The position numbers were made by a program, and so were the translations under genes. The notes under the pieces are model-generated. The model searched no databases, was not told where the DNA came from, and saw only the letters and a list, made by a program, of their open reading frames with translations. Shown here piece by piece: positions 44,203-56,092 of a DNA stretch of 64,000 nucleotides (position 1 is its first letter; each line of letters opens with the position of its first letter). The DNA is from [Phialemoniopsis] sp. UDSM-2020. Its lineage: Eukaryota; Ascomycota; Sordariomycetes; Thyridiales; Thyridiaceae. The stretch lies in contig JAEILZ010000008.1 in assembly GCA_018873225.1 (NCBI GenBank), forward strand, positions 1,178,001 to 1,242,000, written 5' to 3'.

Positions 44203-44750
44203 TCAGTTCACGACCCTTTTCAAAGCAGGCCCGCCAGTAGTATCCTCAGCTGACGGTCCAATCTCTCCATCGAGGTCCAGAGCAATGGGCTGATGATCAA
44301 GGACACAGGCAGCTTGAGACCCGGATGGCGTCACAGGTTCTTCCACTTCAAACCCCAGGAATGGGCCATCTTTGACATCCTCTTGGAGCCAAAGTGACAA
44401 AGAGGAAGTCTCCCCAGTGGCAGCCAAGCCTTGTGCAAAATGGTCACCGGGACCATCATTGTCCACCTTCCCATTGGGTTGAGAGTAATGTCCGCGATAG
44501 GATGAACCTTTGTCATCTCGGTATATCAGTCCTTGTTTCTTCTTTGACGCCCCGGTGTTCTTGATGGGTCGTTCAGATTCGTTCGAGCACAGGGCCCCGT
44601 CGTGGTGAGGGGAACCAGTATCATCGTCAGCGGGGATACAGTAAAGTATGTCCTGGCAATGGAAATGGTCAGTTTTAAGATAGGTTGTCCTTGGACAGCA
44701 CATAGGAGCAGACGACTATATCAAAAAGGGCTCACCTGGATATGGCTCAT
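44203..44750 (-). CDS. Small orphan two-exon gene
   Basis: Exons 44750-44736 (MSHIQ) and 44652-44203 encode 154 aa. An 83-nt GTGAGC...CCAG intron joins them in phase 0. The product is acidic and polar, with a Gly/Asp/Ser-rich middle and a hydrophobic-polar C-terminal third (LSLWLQEDVKDGPFLGFEVEEP). There is no signal peptide, membrane helix or known domain. The long open frame and clean splice make it a probable real gene, perhaps lineage-specific. The alternative is a single-exon version beginning at an upstream non-spliced codon. Function unknown. Confidence 0.5.
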
Positions 44751-45274
44751 GGTCCCTTGATGAAGTGAGCGTAGGATAGTGTGTTATTTGACGATGCCTG
44801 GAACTATGACAAATGTGTAGTAGGGAACAGTAAGAGATAGCAATTGCCTGAAAGTCGAGTGCGGATGATTTGCAATGATCTCTGTCCATCTTCTGAGAGG
44901 GTGATGGCCATACTTATGTATCTACATAGTTCTCCGACCTATGCCCATGCTTCCCTCTGGACATACTTCCTACCCGCCCCTTGGCCGGGCGTTTCTCAGT
45001 CCGTCATTGATGTGTGCAAAAGAACCCGCGGTTCCAGAATGCGCGATTGGATGACTTTACTTCCGACAAGCAAAAAGAACCTTGGAAGCGCTAACGCACG
45101 CTTAAAGGAGGTGCAGGACCAAAACCCAGCTGGGACCGCACTCCTGGGTCACCGGGCACAAGCACCGGACCCACACCAGCTCAGTTCGTCAGACCTCGAG
45201 CCTGGTCTCGGACAAAACACAGCATCCAAATAGCCCACAGGCTAATAAAGCATGACACCTGCGTCAGTTCTTGG

Positions 45275-45304
45275 TTTATTTTTTATTTTTTATTTTTTAT
45301 TTTA
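45275..45304. repeat. (TTTTTTA)n microsatellite
   Basis: About four copies of the 7-bp unit TTTTTTA, with the A residues spaced every 7 nt (45278, 45285, 45292, 45299) and a shortened last copy. Confidence 0.85.
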
Positions 45305-45835
45305 TCATTCTTGCCACAGAGGAGATTTGACGGGTGAGCCGATAAGAACAAAACTGCTTGAATCGCGGTCAAATCACGGAACAACATTCATAAAAGGTCA
45401 AGCAAGGTGTTTACCCGGCGTCTGGTGCGGCGTCCGCGCATCTGTTTGAGTAGTCGTTGAACTAGGTGCTCTGATGGATGCCAAGTAAAATACTTGAAAA
45501 AAAGCTGCAAGGCCCCAAGGTAGCATGAACAGCCGGATATGCATACTGTCTCTTCCCTTTCGTTAGGTAATGCATGTCTAGACATCTCAGCGAATTCCAA
45601 TTCCACGGCCTACAACCCACCCGGGGAAGCCCGGCGTGCCAGCATTGAAAAACCTGGTTGCCTGGTTGCCTTTCGCATCAATGATTGCTCACCGCCTGGT
45701 TGCTGGTGCCCCAGAACGTGTATTTCCCACGTCCAGCCATTCTCCCAGCAGCCGCCTGACGTCGACTTTTAACTAGCCTAGATCTAGTAAACTCAGGGGA
45801 CGCGTCCGGCAATCATCATGCATCTCCACTCTTTT

Positions 45836-45915
45836 CTATCAACCTATCAACCTATCAACCTATCAACCTACCAACCTGCCAACCTGCCAACCTGCCAACC
45901 TGCCAACCTACCAAT
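45836..45915. repeat. Ten-copy 8-bp tandem repeat
   Basis: Ten tandem copies of CTATCAAC and its variants. The order is four CTATCAAC, one CTACCAAC, four CTGCCAAC and a final CTACCAAT. Variants occur in blocks, which points to stepwise duplication. No gene covers it. Confidence 0.9.
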
Positions 45916-47044
45916 CCCAAGTGACCAGTCATCTTTGCGGCCACTTTTTACAGACCGGTGTCAGGATAACAGAGGCCGTAGGAATATGTGCGAATCCGCT
46001 GCCGTACTCGCCCTATAGGCCCTCCTTCAGCCATTACCACATATACATCCAGTTGCACACTGTCCCTGCTCTGTAGAAGCATCCCACATCCCATCGTCAG
46101 AAATGGAGGATGTATCACATGCTGCAGAGTTCTTTAGGCCTTCCTTCTCGCCTAGCACCTGGCAAAAGAAAGATGATCTGATCTCGGCGACAAATACATC
46201 CACTAGAACCAGGCTACTGACTGACGTCTTGAACACAAGAGAGGCACCTTGCAAATGATCTTTGCTCCCGATTACCAGACCTGGTGTCACATTGACGAAC
46301 CGCCATGGGTCTGCATTTCTACACAAGGGCCAGCAGAGCTGAGTACGACGTTTTGCAACGACTTCCTACCCTTTATCTATATAGTGGCAGCCCTGGGGTT
46401 CCGTATGAAAGACTTCGAAGGCCCTACCCATGCCTAACACTCGAGTCGCACAGCACTATGATGCGTGATGAAACTTTGTAGTAAAGGGGAGAGGACCACA
46501 TCCTCAAAAAATAATATTCTCTGACGTCAAAGTCTACCAGCTATGATGCCAAACCCGATCAGTCAATCAATCTTCTGGTACGACTGCTCTCTTCTCTCTC
46601 CTGTCCTCCCCCATCGAAGAGAGTCCCACGCCCAACAGCACACCCGCACACTATCCGTCCCTATCCATTGCCAACCCATTGCTCCCTAACCCATACAAAA
46701 ACAACTCTGACGACAAACGAGCAAACGAAAAAGCGATAAAGTCGACAAAAACCCAGGAACGCGGGCTCCCGACTGCGAAAGAAGGAACACCCTTCCCAAA
46801 TATCAACCCACACACCCACGAGGTACGCCGAAGTTTTTTTGGTATCAAAAAAAGACGAAAGTTCAGGCATGATCTCTTCCTCTCTCCCTCCTCTCCCCTC
46901 CACTCATCCTCGTAAAGAAGATAGAAAATGCCCCTTCTTAGGCGCAGGGGCGCGGTAATAGTCATGATTAAAAAGATCAGTAATAAAAACTGTCCCTTTT
47001 CTCTCTCTTAGTGCCTTCCTTGGTATATGTAATGGCGAGTTCCT

Positions 47045-49619
47045 CTAGGCCGGGAACTCGGCGGCGACGCGTGCCAGGGCGCGCACGTTGTCGACCAGGG
47101 CCTCGACGACCTCCTGGTACGCGTGCTCCTCGCCGTTGGCGGCCCGCGTGCCCTGCTCAATGACCATCTGCGGGTTGATCTCGATCTCGAGCTCGTGCTC
47201 TTTTTCGATCCGCTCCGTATTCTGTAGAACGTAAGGTCAGTCACATGACTGCTGGGTAAGAAGGTGAAAGGGAGACATACATTCGGTCCGCGCGATGTGT
47301 GCGTGACCTGCGTGAGGTCGACCTGGATATGGCCCTGCTTGTAGCTCAAGCGGTCCTTATTGCGGTCGGGCTTCTTCTCGCGCGCCGACTGCGCCACCAT
47401 TGCCTCGAGCTCCTCGACCTCGCCGTCCCAGTCCATTTCGAGATTAACGCTGAGCCGGCAGTCGAGGGGCCACATGGGGAAGTGGATGTGCAGGTTGGCC
47501 ACTTTCGCCTTGACGATCTTGGCCGTCACCTGGCCGTTGGCCTGGTCGTACGTAACGCGCACCGACGGCGTGTGCTTTACGGGGAACAGGGCGCGCACGC
47601 AGCCCGGCAGCCGGTCCTGCAGGGCCAGCGGCAGCTCAAAGAAGCAGTCCTTCTCGCGCGAGTGCTTGTAGCGCACCTGTACGCGCGGCCGGGGCCGGGT
47701 CATGTTCTCCGGGTTGTTGGGATGCGTCTGCTTGGCCATGGTGTTGAGGAACTCGTTGAATGCCTGGTGTTGTGCCTGCGATTGAATCGTTAGTCAAAGA
47801 CTCGTATCTCATCAGTAAAAAGTAGACGACTTACTTCACTCATGCTACTGCGAAACGCCACCTCGGCGTCATCCCTCACAATACACTCCGACATGACGGG
47901 CAGCTCGAAGCGTCCATTGGTGTTCTTGCTCACCAACATGCCGAGCTTGGCCTCAATCTCGAACTTTACACCCCGATTGAGGATCTCGCGCAGATTGGGG
48001 TTGGCGACCACGTTGAGGTACAGATAGTCGGCGACCCGCTTCGTAAACTCCTCGTACGGTTTCCGGCCAGTAATGCACTCTTCCCACTCGCCTAGCAGCG
48101 CCAGCTTAGGGTTGGGTGCCATTGCAGCAGGGGGCGGCTGGCTCGTGCCGGTGCGTCCCGCCTCGGGGGAAGTCTGTCTGCTTGCCTGCTTCTCGCCATC
48201 TGGCTTTCCGTTCACCTGCGCGTGAGCGCCCCTTCGGATGATAAAGTTGCCTCGCTTCAGCGGCACACCGTGCTCGAATACACGTGCCCACAGCGGCGGC
48301 TCTCTGTACCGTATTCTCCTCCTCCTCTGCTGAACGACCGGTGACGAGGTCGCAGATGGGCCGTTGCGTGAAGGAATGTGGGAGCCGTTGACTCCCTCGA
48401 AAGGCGCGGGTCGCGGCTCGCGGGGGTCGATCTCGTCTGATCTCAGATCTCTATCGTCCATCTTCCGCTTTGCGGGTGTAATGGCACGGTCGCGGTCGGG
48501 TTCGTACCCGGGCATAGATTGAGAGTGACGAGGATCTGAGTCGGGCATGGGGTGGCCGGTACTGCTCGGCAGGCTCGACACGCGTGTCTTGGGGCTAACA
48601 CTGACGCTTCGTCCGCGCTCGCTTCGTGACATCGACCTACGATGTGCTTCGGCGGTGGGGTCGTACGCGCTGTGATTGCTGGGCATTCGTGGCACCGAGG
48701 GTGGTGGAGGTGGACCAGGTGATGGATGTGTAGGGTGAGGAGGATATGAGCCTGTGGAGGGGACGCGTTGTTGATAAGGGCTAGGTGGTTGTGCGTAGGA
48801 TCCTGGCACCGAGGGGGGCCGCTGAGTCGAAAGGGGTGGTCCTAGTGGTGTGGGAGGTTGTGACTGATTTCTGAGATGATCCTGAGGTGGTTGTGAGTGT
48901 TGTTGAGGCGGTGGATGGTGTGAAACCACAGGACTGCCCTGCGCGTACGGAGGGCCATACTGGTGCTGGCTGTGAGCGGAGGTCGGGGTCGGGGTCGACT
49001 GCGCGGATTGCGAGCGCTGATGGAGATATGGATTCGGGCCGCCGGGGGTGGCTACGGGAGGTGTCTGGGGCGGGCCATGGATATACGAAGGATGGGCAGG
49101 CTGGCCTGTGGCACCAGGAGCGGAGGCGCCCGTGGGCTGAGAATAGCTGTCTCTCGGCGGATACGCGCCAGTGGGCGGGTACTGGTGTCGTTGCACAGGA
49201 CTCACTGGCGCGGGCGCTGTGTTCGGGAATGGGTAGCCTCCGGCGACGCCGCTCATCGAGCCCGAGGGCGTGTGCCGGTAGGGAGAGGGCGCGGCTGCGA
49301 CGCTCGGGGATCGCGGATCGTGGCCACCGGTGACGAGCTGAGGCGGCTGTCCCGGCCTGCCCGCATAGGGGCCGCCGGCCGAGGGCGGGTAGGGGCCAGG
49401 CGAGCCGTACGGCGCGCCGCCGGGGGTCTGTTGCTGGGGCGGGAAGTCGTTGGAAGCTGATCTCCTCGGCGAGGCATGCGTGGACTGGCTGTAGTCGCGG
49501 AACTGCGGCGGCATAGACTGCACAGGGGTTACCGGTTCGCGCGTCTGTTGTTGCGCCTTGGCCTGCGCAGCAGCGGCGGCCGCGCCGTCCGAAGCGTTCA
49601 GCATCGACCGGAGATCCAT
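47045..49619 (-). CDS. CET1: mRNA-capping enzyme subunit beta (RNA 5'-triphosphatase)
   Basis: Exons 49619-47835, 47775-47281 and 47221-47045 encode 818 aa. Introns are 59 nt each, phase 0. It starts with MDLRSMLN, then a roughly 440-residue Pro/Gln/Ser-rich disordered region. The tunnel-fold triphosphatase begins after LRRGNFIIRR-like sequence. Motif A is KFEIEAKLG at about 552-560, whose Glu residues bind metal. The middle strands include ECIV, VQVRYKHSREKDCFFELP and LDCRLSVNLEMDWDGEVEELE. The last motif is LEIEINPQMVIEQG at about 771. The enzyme removes the gamma phosphate of nascent transcripts in the nucleus, the first step of capping, and works with the guanylyltransferase. The fungal metal-dependent type is unrelated to the animal enzyme. 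All key residues seem intact. Confidence 0.93.
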
Positions 49620-51336
49620 CTTTTCTGCTCTTCAGCGTCTGTGTATCGGGCAGACAACGGCGTGCTTATGTCCTTGCGGGCTATGGTGTTGTTGGTCGCG
49701 GCCGTCTCTTTGATCAAAACGCTCTTTGTGCAGGACCCTCCGTTTCCGGCGTCAGAGTCTACCACAGCATCGAAGCTTGCGCCGGTGTATGAATGGCAAA
49801 GGAGTGTCGTGGCGCGCGCCAGAGATCAAAGATCGGGTATGTCTATCGCGAGGAGTTTCAAAAGTCTAGGATCGGCAGTTGGGCAGGCGGCGTTACATCG
49901 TGTTGCTGTCCGGCATAAAGGAGGCTCAAGCGGACACACACACACACCACGCAGGGCTGGAATGCCCGAGCTACTCGGGGGGGGGGCGGAGGGCGTGGCT
50001 CGTCGCGACAGCGTGGGCGCAGAGACAATGGAAACCAGACACGAACAGTCCAAAGGCGGTAGTGAATACACAAAGAAAGCAAACAACCGGGTCTGTCCTC
50101 CGGGGGTTGCTCAGTGAAGCCAAGGCCGCAGGTATCGCGGGATTGGGGTTGCAGATGACACAAAGAGGAACCAGAGTTTAGAAAAATTTAGGTTTTGTTG
50201 GTGGTGCGCCTGGCCTCTCTGGCTGCGACCTCTCAGAAGCAGCGATGGCGCGCGGCGGCACCAGCAAGGCCACGGCCCAGCATTTTCAGGCCAGTAGCCC
50301 GCTCTGCAGTGGAGGCATGCGGTTCCAAACACCCCATAACTCTGGGTGCTTGCCCCCCCTGTAGCGGCATGGCAGGTATCAGGGAGGCAGCAGGGAGCTT
50401 GGACATCCCATCCCAATGAGCGAAATGCTGCAGCCTGCCATTCTCCTCCTCGGCCGTTCTGTTAGTGAATTGTGAGACACAGGACCATTTGACTTAACAG
50501 CCACACCTTAAATTCTGCGTGGGTGTTTCGTGTGTACGTGGCGGCCTCGTAATTGGACCACATGGATGAGACGAACAGCTGGGGAAAGCAGGCATGGTCT
50601 CAAACATCTGAATTTAAGAAGTTGCGAGTAAAAGAAATAAGTAGAAGAGAGCAAGTGCAATATTCAATAATCAGGTAAAGTGATTATGATTCATCGTCCC
50701 AGTGTTACGCTGCACAGTGACTTACCTGACCTCAGTTTTGCGGTACCGACTCGGACTGGACTGGGTGTGATGCTACAAGGTACCAAACTTTCTGATCTTA
50801 ATCAATCACGAGAGGGCAGCACGAGACAAAAATCCTCCGACAAGAGCTTGGGGAAGGATTTGAATTGAATGGATTTCTGGCCTCATCTTTACAACTTGCC
50901 CATGCTTGAGTAACGCTAGGCTAGGTCAGGTCTAGCCTGAGCACACGTGAGTGCATGAGATTTGGGTTGAAACACACGCAGAAAGGGCAGGCATCTGACC
51001 TTACATAAGCGGCTTAAGTCAAGTGTGGGTCCGTGCAGAGCTCCGACCCTTGCTGGCCACCGCTCAGAAGCAGTAGCGGCAGAGGCGTCGTCGCAAGGCA
51101 AGCTGTGCCTGACGTGGATCAACACTGCCTGTTTGCTGTGGTCCCTGGCGCTTCTTCCTCTTTCCATCATCACCATCACCACCACCTCCCATCAAATCTC
51201 ATTTGACATCGCCCTTACTCCAGACGGGCCTAATCGAGTCGTTTCACGCTGCTCAGCAATTTAATCAATCGATCTAGATTACTTTCTCTTTCAACTCGAA
51301 CATCCAAACTAGGCAGCTCCGTCGCGTTCCCTAACC
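49620..51336. other. Divergent promoter region, 1.7 kb
   Basis: Lies between the CET1 and RPN2 starts. It includes a CA-rich run near 49935-49950 and a G run at 49977-49986. Overlapping frames on both strands near 49.8-50.1 kb lack domains. No gene or RNA is called. Confidence 0.45.
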
Positions 51337-54300
51337 ATGCCTGGACTCGTCACAGCAACCGGCGTGCTGGGCTTCCTGGCCGACGAGGAGCCCGAGCTCA
51401 AGGTCTTCGCCCTGCAAACCCTCAACGATGACATTGACACCGTCTGGACCGAGGTCGCTGGCGCGTTGAGCGAGATGTAAGCTTCGCTCGCCACTGCGCC
51501 CACAGCACCTTGGTAGAACTGAGAAAAACTGACGCCGAGACAACTACAGTGAGGCTCTCTACGAGGACGAGTCCTTCCCCGAGCGACAACTGGCCGCTTT
51601 GGTCCTCGCCAAGGTCTACTACCACCTCCAGGCTTACAACGAGAGCATGACCTTTGCTCTGGCTGCCGGTGACCTGTTCAAGCTCGATGCCCCCGGCGAG
51701 TTCGAGGAGACCATCATCTCCAAGTGTGTCGACCAGTACATTGCCGTTTCCTCGGCCGGCCACACTCCGACCAAGCCTTCTAAGGACGACGTCTCCCTCA
51801 CCGACCTCGAAGAGACCTTCGCTGCCGGTGGCGCCGAGGGTTCCGCTCTCATCTCGCCGACCACCCCTTTCTCCCAGTCGACACTGCCCTCCAAGTCGCT
51901 GCTCTCGCGCGCCAACACCGACAACACTATCCTCGACCCGACATTCCAACCTGTCACCAAGGAGGGTCGGTCCGGCTCAGTCGTCCAATTACCAGATGAC
52001 AGCACACAGGCTGCCCTTCAGCGGATCATTGAGCGCTTGTTCGAGAACTGCCTGAAGGAGGGTCGCTACCGACAGGTGGTCGGCATTGCTGTGGAGGCGA
52101 AGAACCTCGATGTCCTGCGTCGCGTCATCAAGCGTGCTAGCGACGACGAGAAGAAGTCGAAAGGCAAATCGCAGGAAACTGCACAGGGCTCCACCGAGGA
52201 GCTGATGGAGTATTGCCTGGGTATCTGCATGGATGTCGTCCAGGAGCGAAGTCTGCGGACCGAGATTCTGCGACTGATACTGGACCTGCTCAACGACATT
52301 CCGAACCCTGACTATTTCGCCATTGCTCGCTGCGTCGTCTATCTCAACTCCGACGAAGAGGCCTCGACTATGCTGCGAACCCTGGTGGACAACGGCGACC
52401 GGGACTCTATCACCAATGCGTATCAGATCGCATTTGATCTTTACGACAACGGCACCCAGGAGTTCCTTGGCAAGGTCATCAAATCCCTCCCGTCTGGCGA
52501 GCCTCCCAAGAAGCCCGAGGCTGCCAAGGTGGAGGACGTCGACGAGAACGGCGAGACCAAGCCACTCCTCGACGACCAGGACACAAGCGAGGCACAGGAG
52601 GAGCTCGACGAGGGTTCCAAGGTCTACAAAAACATCCGGTCTATCCTCGACGGTAGCAAGGCCATTAAGCTGAACCTCGAGTTCTTGTACCGCAACAACC
52701 ACACCGATCTCAGCATTCTCAACAAAGTCCGCGACAGCCTTGAGGGCAGAAACTCTATTTTCCACACTGCCGTCACCTTCTGCAACGCCTTCATGAACGC
52801 CGGCACGACGCACGATAAGTTCTTCCGCGACAACCTCGAGTGGCTCGGCAAGGCCGTCAATTGGTCCAAGTTCACAGCCACTGCTGCCCTCGGTGTCATT
52901 CACCGCGGCAACCTGACCCAGTCTCGGAAGCTCCTTGAGCCCTACCTGCCCCGCCAGGGTGGTATTAGCCAGGGATCCGCCTTCAGCCAGGGTGGTGCAC
53001 TCTACGCCTATGGCCTGATCCATGCTAACCATGGCGCTGATGCTCTCGACTACCTGCGGGATATGTTTACATCCGCCGAGGAGGAGGTGATCCAGCATGG
53101 TGGTGCTCTTGGTCTGGGTATTGCCGGCATGGCTACCGGGGACGAGAATCTGTTCGAGAGCCTCAAGAACGTCCTGTGGGCTGACTCTGCCCTCAACGGT
53201 GAGGCTGTCGGTCTGGCCATGGGTCTCATCATGCTGGGCACCGGCAACGCCAACGCTCTGCAGATCATGTATACGTATGCCCACGAGACTACCCACGAGA
53301 AGATTGTTCGCGGCTGTGCTCTCGGCATGGCTCTCATCATGTACGGGCGACAGGAGGGTGCCGACGTTATGATCGAAGGCCTCCTCAACGACCCCGACCC
53401 GAGCTTGCGGTATGGTGGTATCATGACCGTGGCCATGGCGTACTGCGGCACGGGTAGCAACAAGGCTATCCGTAAGCTGCTGCACATCGCCGTCAGCGAT
53501 GTCAACGACGATGTCCGTCGTATCGCTGTCATGAGCTTGGGCTTTATCCTCTTCCGTAAGCCTGGGAGCGTGCCCCGCATGGTTGAGCTTCTATCCGAGT
53601 CGTACAACCCCCACGTCCGCTATGGTTCCGCCATGGCCCTTGGTATCTCCTGCGCCGGTACTGGCCTGGACGAGGCTATCGACCTGCTCGAGCCCATGAT
53701 GAAGGACCCCACCGACTTTGTCCGCCAGGGTGCCCTGATCGCGCTCTCCATGATCATGGTTCAACAGAACGAGGCCATGAACCCCAAGGTCGCTTCTATT
53801 CGTAAGACGCTGAAGAAGGTCGTCGGAGATCGCCACGAGGATGCTATGACCAAATTCGGTGCCGCCCTCGCCCTCGGTATCATTGATGCTGGCGGTCGCA
53901 ACTGCACCATCGGCCTGCAGACCCAGACTGGCAACCTGAACATGGCCGGTATCGTCGGTATGGCCGTCTTCACCCAGTACTGGTACTGGTTCCCCTTCAC
54001 CCACTTCCTGAACCTGTCCTTCAGCCCTACGTCCATCATTGGTCTCGACCACGATCTGGAGATCCCGAGCTTCAAGTTCCACTGCGCCTCTCGGCCCAGC
54101 TTGTTTGACTACCCTCCTGAGCAAGAGGTCAAGGCTGAGGAGGGCCCCGCCATGATTGCTACCGCCATTCTATCGACTACTGCGCAGGCGAAGCGCCGTG
54201 CCCAGAAGAAGGAGCGCGCGGCTAGGCGCGAGAGCATGGATATTGACTCGACGCCTACCGTTGGCAAGGCCAGCACCCCGGCTCCCACCGATAAGATGGA

Positions 54301-54982
54301 TGTCGACGATGAGAAGAAGGCCAAGGATGAGTCAAAGGACTCTGACAAAAAGGAGGGTGATGATAAAGAGTCGTCTGCCCCTGCCGAGACTAAGAAGAAG
54401 GCGGAGAAGGAGAAGGTCGGCTACGAGATGGAGAACATGTCCCGTGTGCTTCCTGGCCAGCTCAAGTACATCAGCTTCCCGGCTGGCCGCTACAAGCCGG
54501 TCAAGAAGGTAAGCTTCATCTGGTCTACTTCCGCTGTCATTCATGCTAACAATACAAAACAGCCTACTGGCGGTCCTCTCCTACTGCAAGATACGCAGCC
54601 CGATGAGGATAAGTCTCTGATCGAGGAGAAGCTGAAGAAGGTGACGACCGAGAAGGCTCCTGTCGCAGGTGCTCAATCAGGCCGTTCGGCCGGTGGTGGC
54701 CTCGGCCTGTCGTCCCGCGACCAGCAGAACCTCCTTACGCAGGCTCTGCGCGCCAACCCTGATCTTAGGAACATCAACGATCTCATCCGCCAAACCACTG
54801 GTAGTGCCGGCGGCCTGGGTCTTAGGACGCCCGTCCGGGGTGGCGATGCCGGTAGTGGAAGCGGTGCAGCAGCTGCAGCGGGCGTGCTAACCGCCGTCGA
54901 CGAGGACGCCGAGGGTGACGAGGAGGCCGTCGTTCCTGAGGAGTTTGACTACTTTACCGACGCGGAGGACGAGGACGCGTAG
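51337..54982 (+). CDS. RPN2: 26S proteasome regulatory subunit Rpn2 (PSMD1)
   Basis: Exons 51337-51476, 51550-54508 and 54563-54982 encode 1172 aa. The N-terminal part (MPGLVTATGVLGFLADEEPEL...) is helical. The middle carries proteasome/cyclosome repeats of about 35-40 aa with alternating Gly/Ala pairs, for example GGALGLGIAGMATGDE, GEAVGLAMGLIMLGTG, GCALGMALIMYGRQEG and RYGSAMALGISCAGTG. A charged KKE-rich section and a Gly/Ala stretch lead to the acidic C-terminus ending DEDEDA, the region that binds Rpn13. Rpn2 scaffolds the lid-base junction of the 19S particle in nucleus and cytosol. It is slightly longer than yeast Rpn2 (945 aa) because of the low-complexity C-terminal part. An in-frame open extension lies directly after the stop. 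Confidence 0.95.
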
Positions 54983-55144
54983 GCGCGTGCGCCTACGTTC
55001 GCTACTCTCAGTAGAGGAGGGATCGAGATCGACGTCATCATGGAGAATGGTGAGACACCCGACGAATTCGACGAGGCGTTGTTAGATCAAGTAGCGGCCT
55101 GGCTCGAGCATCTTGCGGACGCAGATTTTCGCTGGTTCGACTGA
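54983..55144 (+). other. In-frame open extension after the RPN2 stop codon
   Basis: After the TAG at 54980-54982 the same frame stays open for 53 codons, ending at TGA 55142-55144. The later part is acidic and helix-like (DEFDEALLDQVAAWLEHLAD, ending DFRWFD). An ATG at 55040 within it would give a 34-aa peptide. This could be a readthrough tail, a lost coding end after a recent TAG mutation, a small independent ORF, or chance. Confidence 0.45.
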
Positions 55145-56092
55145 ACAATCGGCAGGAGGAGCTGTTTTGTACTATTGTAATCATATTGTATCCTTTTCTG
55201 TCCTGTTTTGGAGAAGAGCATCCCTGACTTTATTGGCTCTGCTTGCTTCCTAGCAAGACGGTTGTGTGAAAGAGAGCGCTGCTAGAGCGCTTCCTTGGGC
55301 GCAGCGAGTGTATCATTTGTACTATGGGGCACAGTCGTAGAATCAGGGACGAGACATGGGGATATCTATACGATAGACCAAATCTATTCCATTGCGTTTG
55401 CATCTATTCATTGTCTCTCTGAAAGGTCTGTCTAAGTGCCCTGGCGATTTCGTCGGTAAAGCTGACCCTCCGTGAAAGGGCAATCCGTGAGCATGTCATC
55501 ATGCTTTACATAGAGATTTACTTTCCTGCTTTCTCTTTTTTCAATTGCATATATAATTTGGAGATAATCTGCCTCCGATCTGCTCAATCTCATCGTCGTC
55601 GTCGTCGATGATCAAGGTGTTGGTGTTGTTTGCAAGTATGAGTAAGCACGTCTCCCGGGGCGGCTGTCGGTCAATCACGCCATACCCCGTGCAATGGCGA
55701 GCTCACACAAACCAGACACTGTCCGCGCGCCTGGGCATTCTAGCCCTTCCAGCCCGCCGAAACCTGGGGTTATTCTCTCTCTTCAACCACTTTATTTCGA
55801 CTACACTCCTTCTCACGGGGCGATTGAGCTTCTTGTATTTGTTTTGCAATTTGAATTGATTTATTACGACGTCCCTCATCTCTTGCGACGAAAGAAGGTT
55901 TTGACTCTTTGAAATGGCGCAGCTATGGCGACTTACACCAATAATAGCTCCCCCGCAACACTGCCAAAACAGGCCCCGAGGCATTTGGGGCCATGAAACA
56001 TATCAAAGGAAAAGAAGACTGGCTTTGACATACAAACAAGAAACAAGGCTTTCCGCTGATGATTTCACGAAACACAAAAGAACATAGTCTGT
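55145..56092. other. Intergenic region (two convergent 3' ends)
   Basis: About 950 bp after RPN2 and before the sulfite oxidase stop. T-rich stretches fit 3' untranslated regions. No gene was seen. Confidence 0.5.

Larger units (their letters stand above)
44751..47044. other. Long intergenic region with simple repeats
   Basis: About 2.3 kb, AT-richer than its surroundings, with two simple repeats listed separately. Several frames of 60-130 codons exist, but none has an ATG plus a protein-like composition. It is probably 3' sequence of CET1, spacer and promoter sequence. No RNA gene was seen. Confidence 0.45.

Noticed and set aside
46027..46326. Minus-strand 99-codon frame with some protein-like composition
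   Set aside because: It begins at TTG, has no ATG, and ends without features of a recognised family.
49977..49986. Run of ten G
   Set aside because: Simple homopolymer; no surrounding structure.
50918..50938. 7-bp inverted repeat AGGCTAG / CTAGCCT upstream of RPN2
   Set aside because: The arms are too short to distinguish from chance in a 1.7-kb spacer.
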